64,000 bases of DNA from Roseobacter fucihabitans (GTDB taxonomy: Bacteria; Pseudomonadota; Alphaproteobacteria; Rhodobacterales; Rhodobacteraceae): assembly GCF_014337925.2 (NCBI RefSeq), contig NZ_CP143423.1, forward strand, positions 1,518,501-1,582,500, given 5' to 3'. Shown here one piece after another: positions 17,108-27,290 of this stretch (its first letter is position 1; each line of letters starts with the position of its first letter). The notes beneath the pieces are model-generated. The model ran no database searches and was not told where the DNA came from. It saw only the letters and a program-made list of their open reading frames with translations. Made by a program: the position numbers and the translations under genes.

Positions 17108-17856
17108 TTGGCTGTAAAACCTCCATCGACAAAAAGAGTTTGCCCGGTCACGTAATCGGACGCTTTCGAGCAGAAAAACATCAAGGGTCCGTCCAGATCG
17201 CTAGGCTCGCCATTGCGCCCGATGCAGGTTTGATCCGCATTGCGTTGCGCCAGAACCGGGTCGGCAAAAACCGGTCCCGTCAATTCAGTTCTGAAAAAAC
17301 CGGGTGCAAGGGCGTTGGCGGTGATGCCGTCGCCGGACCAGGCTTCGGCCATGGCGCGTGTCATCTGTTCCACGCCACCCTTGGAGGCTCCGTAGCTGAT
17401 CCCGCCCGGAAAGGCGCGGCGCGATTGCAGCGAGGCAAAATTTATGATCCGTCCCCACCCGTGATGTTTCATACCCACAGCCATCGCCTGCGCCAGGAAA
17501 AACGGTGCAGCCAGGTTGAGGTTCAGCGTCACATCCCAGCCCTCATCCGTTACATCATCGGCTTTCTGGCGGGTGTTGATCCCCGCCGCATTGATCAGGA
17601 TGTGGATGTCACCAAACGGCTTGGCGGCGTCGCGTGCCACATCGCGCAGGATTTTGCGGTCCGATAGATCCGCAATCAGGCTGGCGGTGTCACCCGGCGT
17701 ATTTTCACGCCAGCTTTCCAGTTCCTCACCGCGCCGTGCCAGCCCAACAACACGCGCCCCGGCACCGGCCAAAAGACTGGCCGCCTGGCGACCCAGGCCA
17801 CTGCTGGCCCCGGTCACGCAGACATTCAACCCGGTGATATCAAAGAGCGGTTGCAT
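17104..17856 (-). CDS. hpsO: Short-chain dehydrogenase/reductase, HpsO-like
   Basis: A classical 250-residue SDR with the cofactor motif 'TGASSGLG' (15-22), the 'LINAAG' strand and the catalytic 'SYGASKGG' YxxxK. The start is set at ATG 17856 ('MQPLFDITG'), four bases after the hpsN stop; the longer frame would overlap hpsN. In characterised DHPS degraders an SDR and a zinc dehydrogenase together epimerise DHPS via dihydroxyacetone sulfonate so that the form accepted by HpsN is produced. The gene order hpsN-hpsO-hpsP supports that role here, though substrate is inferred. Confidence 0.8.
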   Translation of the reverse strand: MQPLFDITGLNVCVTGASSGLGRQAASLLAGAGARVVGLARRGEELESWRENTPGDTASLIADLSDRKILRDVARDAAKPFGDIHILINAAGINTRQKADDVTDEGWDVTLNLNLAAPFFLAQAMAVGMKHHGWGRIINFASLQSRRAFPGGISYGASKGGVEQMTRAMAEAWSGDGITANALAPGFFRTELTGPVFADPVLAQRNADQTCIGRNGEPSDLDGPLMFFCSKASDYVTGQTLFVDGGFTAK

Positions 17857-17860
17857 GGTC

Positions 17861-19168
17861 TCAATCTTCCGGCGAGAGGTCGAAATTCTCGTTCGGGAAG
17901 TATTTATGCAGCCGTGCATCGGCGGTGCGTGCATGGCCTTCCATTCCTTCAAGACGCGAAATCCGGGCGGTGGCCACGGCAACCGGCTTGGCACCATCGC
18001 GGGTTGCGCGCTGCCATGTCACGATTTTCATGTATTTGTGCACAGACAGACCACCAGTGTATTTGGCCGATTGCGAGGTGGGCAGCACGTGGTTGGTCCC
18101 GGAAGCCTTGTCGCCGAAAGCCACGGTGGTTTCCTCCCCGAGAAACAGCGAGCCGTAGCATTGCAAACGTTCCAGCCACCACGGCAGGTCTGCGGCTTGC
18201 ACCGTCAGGTGCTCGGGGGCGTAATCATCCGAACAGGCGGCCATTTCTTCGCGGTCCGCGCAGACGATGACTTCGGCGTAATCGCGCCAGGCCGCTTCGG
18301 CGTTGGTGCGGTTCAATTCGGGCAGGTCCGCGATCAGGCCGGGCACAAGTTCCATGACCTTCTCTGCAAGCGCGCGGCTGTCGGTTACCAACCAGACGGG
18401 TGAATTATACCCGTGCTCTGCCTGGCCCACCAGATCGGTCGCAGCGATGAAGGGATCCGCGTCCTTATCCGCAAGGATCAGGCTATCGGTGGGGCCTGCG
18501 ATCATATCAATGCCGACGCGCCCAAACAGGATGCGCTTGGCTTCGGCCACAAACTGGTTGCCCGGACCGACCAGGATATCGGCCTTTGGCAGCCCGAAAA
18601 GGCCGAATGTCATGGCGGCCACACCCTGCACACCACCCATAGAGAGGATGTTATCGGCACCGCACAGGTTTGCAGCATAAACGATCGCGGGGTTGATACC
18701 GACGTCCGGGCGGGGCGGGGAACAAGCGGTGATGTGCTGGCAGCCGGCAACCTTGGCAGTGGTCACGGTCATGATTGCGCTGGCGATATGGCTATACCGT
18801 CCACCGGGGACATAGCAGCCAGCGGCCCGGCAAGGGATCGCTTTTTGACCGGCGATAAGACCGGGAACGATCTCCAGTTCAACGTCCTTCATGGTGGATT
18901 TCTGGGTTTCAGCGAACCGGCGCACGTTGTCATGCGCGAAGGCGATATCGTCTTTGAGCTTTTGGGACACCAGATCAGAGGCCGCTGCGATCTCTTCTGC
19001 ACTCAGCAGGATGCTACCCTGATAATTATCAAATTTCTCGGCGTATTTCAAAGCTGCCGCGTCACCGCCCGCCTCGATGTCGTTGAGAATGTTCTGAACG
19101 GTTTCACGCACATCACCGGCGTCTGTCATCGCGGTTTTGGCGGCTTTTTTAAGATACTCACGTGCCAT
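17861..19168 (-). CDS. hpsN: Sulfopropanediol 3-dehydrogenase (HpsN), histidinol-dehydrogenase family
   Basis: A 435-residue histidinol-dehydrogenase-fold enzyme that in DHPS degraders oxidises the terminal hydroxyl of DHPS twice with NAD+ to give 3-sulfolactate. Zinc-ligand regions are visible as 'DLVGQAEHG' (Gln and His) and 'DDYAPEHL', with the family segment 'GPGNQFVAEAKR'. The absence of other his genes and the presence of sulfopyruvate decarboxylase downstream separate it from biosynthetic HisD. It is the first gene of the minus-strand sulfonate run; a LacI-type operator core lies about 55 bases upstream of its start at 19168. Confidence 0.88.
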   Translation of the reverse strand: MAREYLKKAAKTAMTDAGDVRETVQNILNDIEAGGDAAALKYAEKFDNYQGSILLSAEEIAAASDLVSQKLKDDIAFAHDNVRRFAETQKSTMKDVELEIVPGLIAGQKAIPCRAAGCYVPGGRYSHIASAIMTVTTAKVAGCQHITACSPPRPDVGINPAIVYAANLCGADNILSMGGVQGVAAMTFGLFGLPKADILVGPGNQFVAEAKRILFGRVGIDMIAGPTDSLILADKDADPFIAATDLVGQAEHGYNSPVWLVTDSRALAEKVMELVPGLIADLPELNRTNAEAAWRDYAEVIVCADREEMAACSDDYAPEHLTVQAADLPWWLERLQCYGSLFLGEETTVAFGDKASGTNHVLPTSQSAKYTGGLSVHKYMKIVTWQRATRDGAKPVAVATARISRLEGMEGHARTADARLHKYFPNENFDLSPED

Positions 19169-19220
19169 CGTCAGGGGTCCTATTCATTTAGTTCGTTTGG
19201 AAGGTGATTTGAAAAACGTT

Positions 19221-19234
19221 TTCAAGCGCTTGGG
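19221..19234. promoter_or_regulatory. LacI-type operator candidate near hpsN
   Basis: TTCAAGCGCTTGGG contains the perfect palindrome CAAGCGCTTG (19223-19232) and matches the AA-x-CG-x-TT core of LacI-family sites. It lies about 53-66 bases upstream of the hpsN start, where a repressor would block the promoter. It shares AAGCGCTT with the second site at 19485. Confidence 0.6.
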
Positions 19235-19484
19235 AAGGCCGGATTGTCAGGGTCCGAGTCCATGCGCCCTGTCCGGCGCGTCGTTGATAAAAGCTGCACG
19301 ACAGACCATCTGGGAAACCATATTGATCTGGCGTCCGATCGCCTAATGCGCATGGCTGAGATCGAAGGTGCGATCCAACGCCCTTCACGGCTGGTTTCTC
19401 TATGTATTCTAGGGTTTGCAAGTCCAGAGTCCCATGTCTTTGAAAAGGGTCGGCGTCGCATTTATTATCTCTTCGTTAATCTTC

Positions 19485-19498
19485 TGTAAGCGCTTACA
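19485..19498. promoter_or_regulatory. Perfect LacI-type operator near the regulator gene
   Basis: TGTAAGCGCTTACA is a perfect 14-bp palindrome and agrees fully with the usual LacI/GalR consensus TG-x-AA-x-CG-x-TT-x-CA. It is 98 bases upstream of the regulator start at 19597, consistent with autoregulation. Confidence 0.75.
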
Positions 19499-19596
19499 TC
19501 GATTCTTGCAAGAGATTTAATTTAGTGTTTTCCAATTAGAGGGGAAGCGCATAAGCTGGCTCGACCGGGTCAGGATGGCGGGAGGCGACACAGCCG

Positions 19597-20616
19597 ATGA
19601 ACAAAAGAACTGCTCCCACTCTCGAGGATGTCGCGCGGATGGCGAAGGTGTCCACGGCGAGCATTTCACGCGCCCTCAATGATCCGGACAAGGTCTCCAA
19701 AACCACGCGGGAGCGCATTGAAAAGGCGATTGACGCGCTGGGCTATACGCCTCATTTTGGCGGACGCGTGCTGGCCATGAGCCGGACCAACACGGTGGGT
19801 GCGATTATCCCCAGCATGGCGAACGCCATGTTTGCCAGCGGCTTGCAAGCCTTTCAGGAGGTTCTGGCGGAGGCCGGTGTGAACATGTTGGTGGCGAGTA
19901 CCGGCTATGATCCCCAGCAGGAATTGCGTCAGATCAAATCGCTGATGGCGCGCGGGGCGGATGGGTTGTTGTTGATCGGCAGTGAGCGCCCGCCCCAGAC
20001 GCGGGACTTCTTGATGAAACGTCATGTGCCCTATGTCCTGTCATGGTGTTTCAAGCCGGGTGATGATCAGCTTTGCGTCGGTTTTGACAATCATCAAGCC
20101 GCCTATGATGCCACCTCGCAGGTCCTGGCCAAGGGGCACCGGCGGATAGCGATGATTTGCGGTGTGCGCGCGGGCAATGACCGGGCGCAAGATCGGTATG
20201 ATGGCGTCCGCACAGCGATTGAGGATTTTGGTGCGCCGGCTGCTTTGGTCCAGGTTTGTGAGGCAAAATACCGCCTTGAATATGGCGCGGAGGCTTTTGC
20301 GGCGATCATGTCCGGCAACAGGGCGGCGACGGCAGTGATTTGCGGCAATGACGTTCTGGCGGCAGGTGCTTTGATGCGGGCGCGTGATCTTGGCATTGAT
20401 GTGCCGGGGCAGGTGTCGTTGATTGGGTTTGACGACATCGGATTGGCCAGCGTCGTCACCCCGCCGCTGGCGACGGTGCGTGTGCCACAAATCGAAATGG
20501 GGCGCCATGCCGCGCGGGTTTTATTGGCGCGTCTGTCCGGCGGCACCCAGCCGGAAAGCGTCCAATTGCCCGCCGATTTTATCCACCGCGCCTCGCTGGC
20601 CGCGCCCCCGGATTGA
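19597..20616 (+). CDS. LacI-family transcriptional regulator
   Basis: A 339-residue regulator with an N-terminal LacI helix-turn-helix ('TLEDVARMAKVSTASISRALNDPDKVSKTTRERIEKAIDALGYTP', residues 8-52, hinge following) and a periplasmic-binding-protein-like effector domain ending in 'VSLIGFDDIGLASVVTPPLATVRVP'. This is the GntR/IdnR-like branch of LacI proteins. It is divergent from hpsN across a region with two LacI-type palindromes, so it is the probable regulator of DHPS catabolism. The known regulator of a Cupriavidus hps cluster is of another type, so this would be a regulator swap. Effector unknown: DHPS, sulfolactate or a related metabolite. Confidence 0.9.
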   Translation: MNKRTAPTLEDVARMAKVSTASISRALNDPDKVSKTTRERIEKAIDALGYTPHFGGRVLAMSRTNTVGAIIPSMANAMFASGLQAFQEVLAEAGVNMLVASTGYDPQQELRQIKSLMARGADGLLLIGSERPPQTRDFLMKRHVPYVLSWCFKPGDDQLCVGFDNHQAAYDATSQVLAKGHRRIAMICGVRAGNDRAQDRYDGVRTAIEDFGAPAALVQVCEAKYRLEYGAEAFAAIMSGNRAATAVICGNDVLAAGALMRARDLGIDVPGQVSLIGFDDIGLASVVTPPLATVRVPQIEMGRHAARVLLARLSGGTQPESVQLPADFIHRASLAAPPD

Positions 20617-20711
20617 AATCCGTCCTGAACGGTTCGATTGCGCGCGCCTTGGCTTGACATAACGGCGTTCTGGCTTTCTGTGTGGGGCAAACATATTGAA
20701 GGATGATTGTT

Positions 20712-21824
<1,113 letters not shown>

Positions 21825-21959
21825 GGATGGAATTCCTGCCCACCGGACGCCGTCGGCTGAGAGGCCATAAACATGGATCTGATTGTCAATGGCATTGCGC
21901 ACTGCGGATGATATGCGGCTCTGGCCAGGCGGCGGGCAACCCGGTTGGTTTGACTGATT

Positions 21960-22586
21960 CTACACGCTCACAAGGCCAAGGCCGGACACGGCCTTGAGCT
22001 GATCCAATACCGCGTCAACGCCCTCGCCGTGGCGCAATGCGGCAAAGACAAACGGCCGTCCCGCGCGCATTTTCGTCGCATCCCGCGCCATGACCTCCAA
22101 TGATGCCCCGACATGGGGCGCAAGATCGGTCTTGTTGATGATGAGGATGTCCGAGCGGGTGATCGCAGGCCCGCCTTTGCGCGGGATTTCTTCGCCCGCC
22201 GCCACGTCGATCACATAGAGCGTCACATCCGCCAGTTCCGGCGAGAAGGTCGCGCTCAGGTTGTCACCGCCGCTCTCGATCAGAATGGCCTCGATGTCGG
22301 GGTGACGCACTTGCATTTCGGCGACGGCGGCAAGGTTGATCGAGGCATCTTCGCGGATCGCCGTATGCGGGCAGCCGCCGGTTTCAACGCCGATGATCCG
22401 GTCACGCGGCAGGATTTGCATCCGCATCAAGGCCTCGGCGTCTTCCTGCGTATAGATGTCATTGGTGATCACGCCGATGGAATGCTGCGGGCTCAGCGCG
22501 CGCGCCAAGCAGGCGGCCAGCGTTGTTTTGCCAGCCCCGACAGGACCACCGATACCGATACGAAGAGGGCCGTTCAACTGGGTCAT
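21960..22586 (-). CDS. ureG: Urease accessory GTPase UreG
   Basis: A 208-residue SIMIBI-class GTPase that drives nickel insertion into urease. It has the P-loop '[12 protein letters not shown]', the metal-binding '[17 protein letters not shown]' (CPH motif), '[15 protein letters not shown]' and the base-specificity 'INKTDLAP'. The start is ATG 22586, which overlaps the ureF stop (ATGA); the upstream open frame is ureF DNA. Last gene of the urease operon. Confidence 0.97.
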   Translation of the reverse strand: MTQLNGPLRIGIGGPVGAGKTTLAACLARALSPQHSIGVITNDIYTQEDAEALMRMQILPRDRIIGVETGGCPHTAIREDASINLAAVAEMQVRHPDIEAILIESGGDNLSATFSPELADVTLYVIDVAAGEEIPRKGGPAITRSDILIINKTDLAPHVGASLEVMARDATKMRAGRPFVFAALRHGEGVDAVLDQLKAVSGLGLVSV

Positions 22587-23224
22587 GTGCGAAATACCTT
22601 TGAGTATTGGGTTTCGTGCTGCATCGCTGCGATGTCCCCGGCAAAGCAGTGAGAGGCCAAATCGCTCAGAGGTGTGTCGACAGCCTCTTGCGCGGTGGAT
22701 TGGATGAGCGGTACCAATCTTGCCAGCAATGCCTGGCCCTCGGTTTGACCCAGCGGGATCAGTCGCACGGCGGCGGAGATCAGATTGGCCGCAAAGGCAT
22801 GCAGGTACATGCGCGCTGTAAGGGCAAGCGGGATGTGATGGATGCAAGCGGCATGTCCCACAGCCACGGGATAGGTCAATGCGCCAAGCTTGGTGTTCCA
22901 GACCGCATCAAGGGTTCGGCAAAACGCGCCGCCCTGTTGATCCGTTTCCAGCAGGCGCTCGGCGCTGGCGGCAAAGGCGCGAGACACTGTATCGGCTTCA
23001 TGCGTCACATTGAGATCGAGGCTATAGGATGCGGATAATAATACGATATCTGTTCTGCCACTGCCGTGTTTGATCAGATCGACAAGCCATATTTCCAGAT
23101 CCTGGATGGAGCGTATTTCACCCGTTTCGATCACAGTTTCCAGCCCGTGGGAATAGGCGAAGGCACCAACCGGAAAGCCGGGGGACAGCCATTGCGTCAG
23201 GGTCATGACCGCATCAGTGCTCAT
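22583..23224 (-). CDS. ureF: Urease accessory protein UreF
   Basis: A 213-residue all-helical chaperone subunit that bridges UreD and UreG during nickel loading. It begins '[29 protein letters not shown]', the family's conserved N-terminal motif. ATG 23224 overlaps the end of ureE; ATG 23206 is a possible internal start. The stop overlaps ureG (ATGA). Confidence 0.94.
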   Translation of the reverse strand: MSTDAVMTLTQWLSPGFPVGAFAYSHGLETVIETGEIRSIQDLEIWLVDLIKHGSGRTDIVLLSASYSLDLNVTHEADTVSRAFAASAERLLETDQQGGAFCRTLDAVWNTKLGALTYPVAVGHAACIHHIPLALTARMYLHAFAANLISAAVRLIPLGQTEGQALLARLVPLIQSTAQEAVDTPLSDLASHCFAGDIAAMQHETQYSKVFRT

Positions 23225-23696
23225 GCGAATGCGCTGTATCGGGTCCGTGTTGCGCGCCGTGATCATGCCCATGCGTGCGACCATGCCCATAGGCACCACC
23301 CTCAGGCGTGAAGGGCAAAGTGACCGCGCGAACATGCGCGCCCAATTGCGCGAGCATCTGCGCCATGACGTGGTTTTGCTGGATGAACAGGCGTGTGTCC
23401 TCAATCTGGCAAGGCGTGTGGCGATTGCCGATGTGCCAGGCGATGCGGTGCAGACCCTGCCCGGTGATTTCCAGCAAGGGTTCGGGTGCCGCACAGATAC
23501 CTATCCGTAAACCATCGTTTGTTTCCAGCGCATCGCCATCCATCAGCGAGGTCGTTTTGGGCAAATCGACCAGAACCTCCAGACCGCTTTGTGTCTTTAG
23601 CATTTTGCGGCGCAGAAACCGCGCGTCGTAATCGAGCGTGACGTGGTCCGTGACGTCATGGGCGTTCGGAACCACCTTCTGTGCTGTCGGTATCAT
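23214..23696 (-). CDS. ureE: Urease nickel metallochaperone UreE
   Basis: A 160-residue protein delivering nickel to the urease assembly complex. The C-terminus is histidine-rich ('HGRTHGHDHGAQHG' and following), a variable nickel-binding tail of UreE. The start is set at ATG 23696, preceded by GAGG with six-base spacing; a TTG at 23708 overlapping the ureC stop is the alternative. Its end overlaps ureF by about ten bases. Confidence 0.93.
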   Translation of the reverse strand: MIPTAQKVVPNAHDVTDHVTLDYDARFLRRKMLKTQSGLEVLVDLPKTTSLMDGDALETNDGLRIGICAAPEPLLEITGQGLHRIAWHIGNRHTPCQIEDTRLFIQQNHVMAQMLAQLGAHVRAVTLPFTPEGGAYGHGRTHGHDHGAQHGPDTAHSHEH

Positions 23697-23704
23697 TTCA
23701 GGCC

Positions 23705-25414
23705 TCAAAACAGGAAATAGCGTTGCGCCATAGGCAGGATTTCAGCGGGCTGGCAGGTCAATAATTCACCATCCGCGCGGACCTCATAGGTCTCGGGATT
23801 GACCTCGATCTGGGGCAGGGCGTCGTTCAGGATCAGGTCCTTTTTGCCGATGTTGCGCGTGTTCTTCACCGCGATCACATCCTTGTTCAACCCCAATGTC
23901 TTGCCGATCCCCGCGGCTTCGGCTGCGGCACTCACAAAGGTGACGGCGGAGCGCTCAACCGCCCGGCCAAAGCTGCCAAACATGGGGCGCGTATAAACCG
24001 GTTGCGGCGTCGGGATGGAGGCATTGGGATCACCCATCTGCGCACAAACGATGGTGCCCGCCATCAGAACCATCTCAGGCTTCACCCCAAAAAACGCGGG
24101 GTTCCAGAGCACCAGATCCGCGCGCTTGCCCACTTCAATCGAGCCGATTTCGTGGCTGATCCCATGCGCAATCGCCGGGTTGATCGTATATTTCGCAATA
24201 TAGCGGCGCACGCGGAAATTATCGTTTTCGCCGACCTCCTCGGCCAGACGCCCGCGTTGCTTGCGCATCTTATCCGCCGTTTGCCAGGTGCGGATCAACA
24301 CTTCGCCGACGCGGCCCATCGCCTGGCTGTCCGAGGCGATGATCGAAAAGGCCCCCATATCATGCAGGATATCTTCGGCGGCGATGGTTTCGCGCCGGAT
24401 GCGGCTTTCGGCAAAGGCCACGTCCTCGGGGATGGATTTATCCAGATGATGGCAGACCATCAGCATGTCCAGATGCTCTTCGAGTGTGTTTACGGTGAAG
24501 GGGCGGGTTGGATTGGTTGAGGAGGGCAAGACATTGGCATCACCGCATATTTTGATGATGTCCGGCGCGTGCCCCCCGCCCGCGCCCTCGGTGTGAAAGG
24601 CGTGGATCGTGCGGCCCTTCATCGCGGCCACGGTGTTCTCCACAAAGCCGCTTTCATTGAGCGTATCGGTGTGGATCATCACTTGAACGTCCATGTCATC
24701 GGCCACGGAGAGACAGCAATCAATCGCGCCGGGGGTGGTGCCCCAATCCTCGTGCAGCTTCATCGCACAGGCACCGCCCTCAATCATTTCCACCAATGCT
24801 TCGGGCTGGCTCGCGTTGCCCTTGCCCGACAGGCCGATGTTCATTGCGAACCCGTCAACCGATTGCAGCATGCGCCCGATATGCCAGGGGCCCGGCGTGC
24901 AGGTCGTGGCCAATGTCCCATGTGCCGGACCCGTGCCACCGCCCAGCATTGTGGTCACGCCGGAATGCAGCGCGTCCTCGATCTGTTGCGGACAGATGAA
25001 ATGGATGTGGCTGTCAAACCCGCCTGCGGTCAGGATTTTGCCTTCTCCGGCAATGGCTTCGGTGCCGGGGCCGATGATGATATCGACACCCGGTTGCGTG
25101 TCCGGATTGCCTGCCTTGCCGATTTTATGGATGCGCCCGTCTTTGAGGCCGACATCGGCCTTATAGATGCCGGTATGATCCACGATCAGCGCGTTGGTGA
25201 TGACCGTATCGACCGCGCCGCCTGCGCGCGTGACTTGGCTTTGGCCCATCCCGTCGCGGATTACCTTGCCGCCGCCAAACTTGACCTCCTCGCCGTAGGT
25301 CGTCAGATCGCGCTCGACCTCAATCACTAGGTCGGTATCGGCCAGGCGAACCCGATCCCCGGTCGTGGGGCCGAACATGGCGGCGTAGCTGGAACGCGAG
25401 ATCGTTGCGGGCAT
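23705..25414 (-). CDS. ureC: Urease alpha subunit (catalytic)
   Basis: The 569-residue catalytic subunit hydrolysing urea to ammonia and carbamate. It carries the dinickel-site features: '[10 protein letters not shown]' (His-x-His), the lysine of '[12 protein letters not shown]' that becomes carbamylated, 'HTDTLNESG', '[15 protein letters not shown]', and the active-site flap '[22 protein letters not shown]'. Length is normal. It lies downstream of an inserted cyclase and AhpD-like pair that separates it from ureA and ureB. Start ATG 25414. Confidence 0.98.
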   Translation of the reverse strand: MPATISRSSYAAMFGPTTGDRVRLADTDLVIEVERDLTTYGEEVKFGGGKVIRDGMGQSQVTRAGGAVDTVITNALIVDHTGIYKADVGLKDGRIHKIGKAGNPDTQPGVDIIIGPGTEAIAGEGKILTAGGFDSHIHFICPQQIEDALHSGVTTMLGGGTGPAHGTLATTCTPGPWHIGRMLQSVDGFAMNIGLSGKGNASQPEALVEMIEGGACAMKLHEDWGTTPGAIDCCLSVADDMDVQVMIHTDTLNESGFVENTVAAMKGRTIHAFHTEGAGGGHAPDIIKICGDANVLPSSTNPTRPFTVNTLEEHLDMLMVCHHLDKSIPEDVAFAESRIRRETIAAEDILHDMGAFSIIASDSQAMGRVGEVLIRTWQTADKMRKQRGRLAEEVGENDNFRVRRYIAKYTINPAIAHGISHEIGSIEVGKRADLVLWNPAFFGVKPEMVLMAGTIVCAQMGDPNASIPTPQPVYTRPMFGSFGRAVERSAVTFVSAAAEAAGIGKTLGLNKDVIAVKNTRNIGKKDLILNDALPQIEVNPETYEVRADGELLTCQPAEILPMAQRYFLF

Positions 25415-25419
25415 ACGGA

Positions 25420-25821
25420 TCAGTCCTTCTTGAATTCAGGATCGATGGGAACTTGAAGAGCGTTGACCAAACCATTGGTTTGCATGGCTATTCCGATCAC
25501 GCTCAATAACTCACCATATTGCTCGGGTGTCATACCCTTGGCCCTTGCGGCGGCTGTGTGAGAATGTACGCAATACTCACAGCCATTTGCCGCAGAGACC
25601 GCAACATAGATCATCTCCTTAACCAGCGGGTCGAGCGTCCCCGATCCCATCACGTGTTTCAACCGGTCCCAGGTGGCCGCGAGCAAGGCCGGATCATTGG
25701 CCAGCGCGCGCCAGAAGTTATTGATGAAATCCGTGCCGCGCGTGGCTCGGATGTCGTTGAAGACGGCCAGCACCTCTGCGCTGGCCGTATCGTCGGATAT
25801 CAACGAAACTGTTGCCATCAT
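25420..25821 (-). CDS. Carboxymuconolactone decarboxylase / AhpD-like protein
   Basis: A 133-residue protein of the CMD/AhpD superfamily, with the redox motif and distal histidine '[19 protein letters not shown]' (CxxC...H). Such proteins act as peroxidase/reductase partners or as small decarboxylases. Start ATG 25821 overlaps the stop of the cyclase gene (ATGA), with ATG 25818 adjacent. It ends five bases before ureC begins, so it is embedded in the urease operon. No role in urease activity is known to me; a redox or organic-nitrogen role with the cyclase is conjecture. Confidence 0.88.
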   Translation of the reverse strand: MMATVSLISDDTASAEVLAVFNDIRATRGTDFINNFWRALANDPALLAATWDRLKHVMGSGTLDPLVKEMIYVAVSAANGCEYCVHSHTAAARAKGMTPEQYGELLSVIGIAMQTNGLVNALQVPIDPEFKKD

Positions 25822-26639
25822 ACCATCGCAAAGATGCGCGCGGGACCACCGGTGCCACCGACGTGGTTTGGCGCGCCAACGACCAGCGTTGCCCCCGCGG
25901 CGGGCACTTGATCCAAACCGGCGAGGTTTTCGATGCCATAGCGACCCGCCGGCAACCACGCGTAATGCGTCGCGAAATCGGGCGAGGGGCCGTGATCGAG
26001 CGACAGCGTATCGACCGCCATGGCCGCTGCCGTGGTTTCTTCCAGCAACATCTGAGTTGCCTCAACATGAAAACCGGGGAAATGCTTCACGCCGTCGGCG
26101 TCATTGCCCACATAATCGGGGCTTGCAGTCTTGCCCGCCCAGCCGGAATGCATCGCGATACAGGCGCGGTCGGGGATTGCGCCATGGGCGGCAATCCAGG
26201 CCTTCAGATCATCCGGTGTTACCTGCGCATCAGCGTTTTCGGCGGATTTGGCGGCGATGTCGATGACGCAAAGCGGCACCACCAGATCGCTTACCGGAAT
26301 TTCATCCACCGAATTGCCATCCGCCGAAAAATGCAGAGGCGCATCGACATGGGTGGCCGTGTGCTCATTTATGCTCAGGTTCATCAGGTTGAAACCATGT
26401 TCGGCAAAATTGAACTGCTGCTCCATCGAGATGCCGGGGACGCCGAAAAACGTGGGGAATTCGGGGCTAAGCTTATGGGTCATGTCGAACACGCCGCCGT
26501 GGCCCGCCGCCATCGCCGCGGGTGCCGTCGCCATGCCGCCCAGCGTGGCCGCCGCTCCGACCGCAGCGCTGGCCTTGAACAGGTCGCGCCTTGAAAGCAT
26601 ACGTTCTTTCACCGAATTGATCACACAGATATCACACAT
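25818..26639 (-). CDS. Tat-exported cyclase-family metal-dependent hydrolase (kynurenine formamidase/isatin hydrolase-like)
   Basis: A 273-residue cyclase-family (PF04199-like) protein with the metal motif 'HTATHVDAPLHF' (HxxTHxDxPxHF). A twin-arginine signal 'SRRDLFKASAAVGAAATLGG' starts near residue 16, predicting export to the periplasm. It is preceded by the unusual N-terminal 'MCDICVINSVKERM' with a CxxC. ATG 26639 is favoured by a strong GGAGGAGG ribosome binding site; ATG 26600 would give a shorter signal. Family members hydrolyse N-formylkynurenine, isatin and similar amides. Lies between ureB and the AhpD-like gene; might generate a urea or ammonia precursor (inference). Confidence 0.87.
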   Translation of the reverse strand: MCDICVINSVKERMLSRRDLFKASAAVGAAATLGGMATAPAAMAAGHGGVFDMTHKLSPEFPTFFGVPGISMEQQFNFAEHGFNLMNLSINEHTATHVDAPLHFSADGNSVDEIPVSDLVVPLCVIDIAAKSAENADAQVTPDDLKAWIAAHGAIPDRACIAMHSGWAGKTASPDYVGNDADGVKHFPGFHVEATQMLLEETTAAAMAVDTLSLDHGPSPDFATHYAWLPAGRYGIENLAGLDQVPAAGATLVVGAPNHVGGTGGPARIFAMV

Positions 26640-26669
26640 GGTCGTTCCTCCTCCAAGGGGCGGGCGATC

Positions 26670-26975
26670 TCAAAGATCTCCCATGACGTGTTGGTTGAAG
26701 CCAAAAACGCGACGTTTCCCCGAAAGCGGGATCAATTGAACCTCGCGCCGCTGGCCCGGCTCAAAGCGTACCGCCGTCCCGGCTGCAATATCAAGCCGCA
26801 TGCCGCGCGCCGCTGTGCGATCAAACTCCAGCGCCGGGTTGCTTTCGGCGAAATGGTAATGGCTGCCGACCTGCACGGGCCGGTCGCCGGTATTGGCGAC
26901 CATCAGGGTGATGACTTGCGCGCTTTCGTTCAACGTGATGTCGCCTGTTGCGGGCATGATTTCACCGGGGATCAT
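26670..26975 (-). CDS. ureB: Urease beta subunit
   Basis: The 101-residue structural subunit. 'MIPGEI', '[19 protein letters not shown]', '[15 protein letters not shown]' and 'LIPLSGKR' are the family's hallmark segments. ATG 26975 follows GGAGG with five-base spacing. Nine bases separate it from ureA. Confidence 0.97.
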   Translation of the reverse strand: MIPGEIMPATGDITLNESAQVITLMVANTGDRPVQVGSHYHFAESNPALEFDRTAARGMRLDIAAGTAVRFEPGQRREVQLIPLSGKRRVFGFNQHVMGDL

Positions 26976-26984
26976 CGCGGCCTC

Positions 26985-27287
26985 CTATCGGATCGGGTTG
27001 TGGACGGTCACCAGTTTGGTGCCATCGGGAAAGGTCGCCTCGACCTGCACATCGTGGATCATCTCCGGCACACCTTGCATGCATTGATCACGGGTGATTA
27101 CGGCGGCCCCGGCCTGCATCATATCGGCGACGGATCGCCCGTCACGTGCACCCTCGACAACCGCGTCCGTAATCAGGGCAATGGCCTCGGGGTAGTTCAA
27201 TTTCACGCCGCGCGCCAAACGCTTGCGGGCAACCTCGGCGGCCATGGCCACCAGCAGCTTGTCTTTTTCACGCGGGGTCAGTTGCAC
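26985..27287 (-). CDS. ureA: Urease gamma subunit
   Basis: The 100-residue subunit with '[21 protein letters not shown]' at its start and '[28 protein letters not shown]' at its end, as in other UreA proteins. The start codon is GTG at 27287, three bases after the ureD stop, suggesting coupled translation. Confidence 0.97.
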   Translation of the reverse strand: MQLTPREKDKLLVAMAAEVARKRLARGVKLNYPEAIALITDAVVEGARDGRSVADMMQAGAAVITRDQCMQGVPEMIHDVQVEATFPDGTKLVTVHNPIR

Positions 27288-27290
27288 GTT

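Larger units (their letters stand above)
19169..19596. promoter_or_regulatory. Divergent control region between hpsN and lacI-type regulator
   Basis: A 428-bp gap with no convincing gene. It contains two LacI-family operator-like palindromes (annotated separately) plus AAAACGTTTT at 19213-19222. The regulator-proximal half (about 19440-19540) is AT-rich relative to the surroundings, as expected for promoters. Confidence 0.65.

Noticed and set aside
17861-19168. Histidine biosynthesis hisD
   Set aside because: The fold is the same, but there are no his genes nearby; co-location with SDR, zinc dehydrogenase and sulfopyruvate decarboxylase indicates HpsN.
24569-25330. 253-codon plus-strand frame opposite ureC
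   Set aside because: ureC is unmistakable on the other strand; the frame has no motif.
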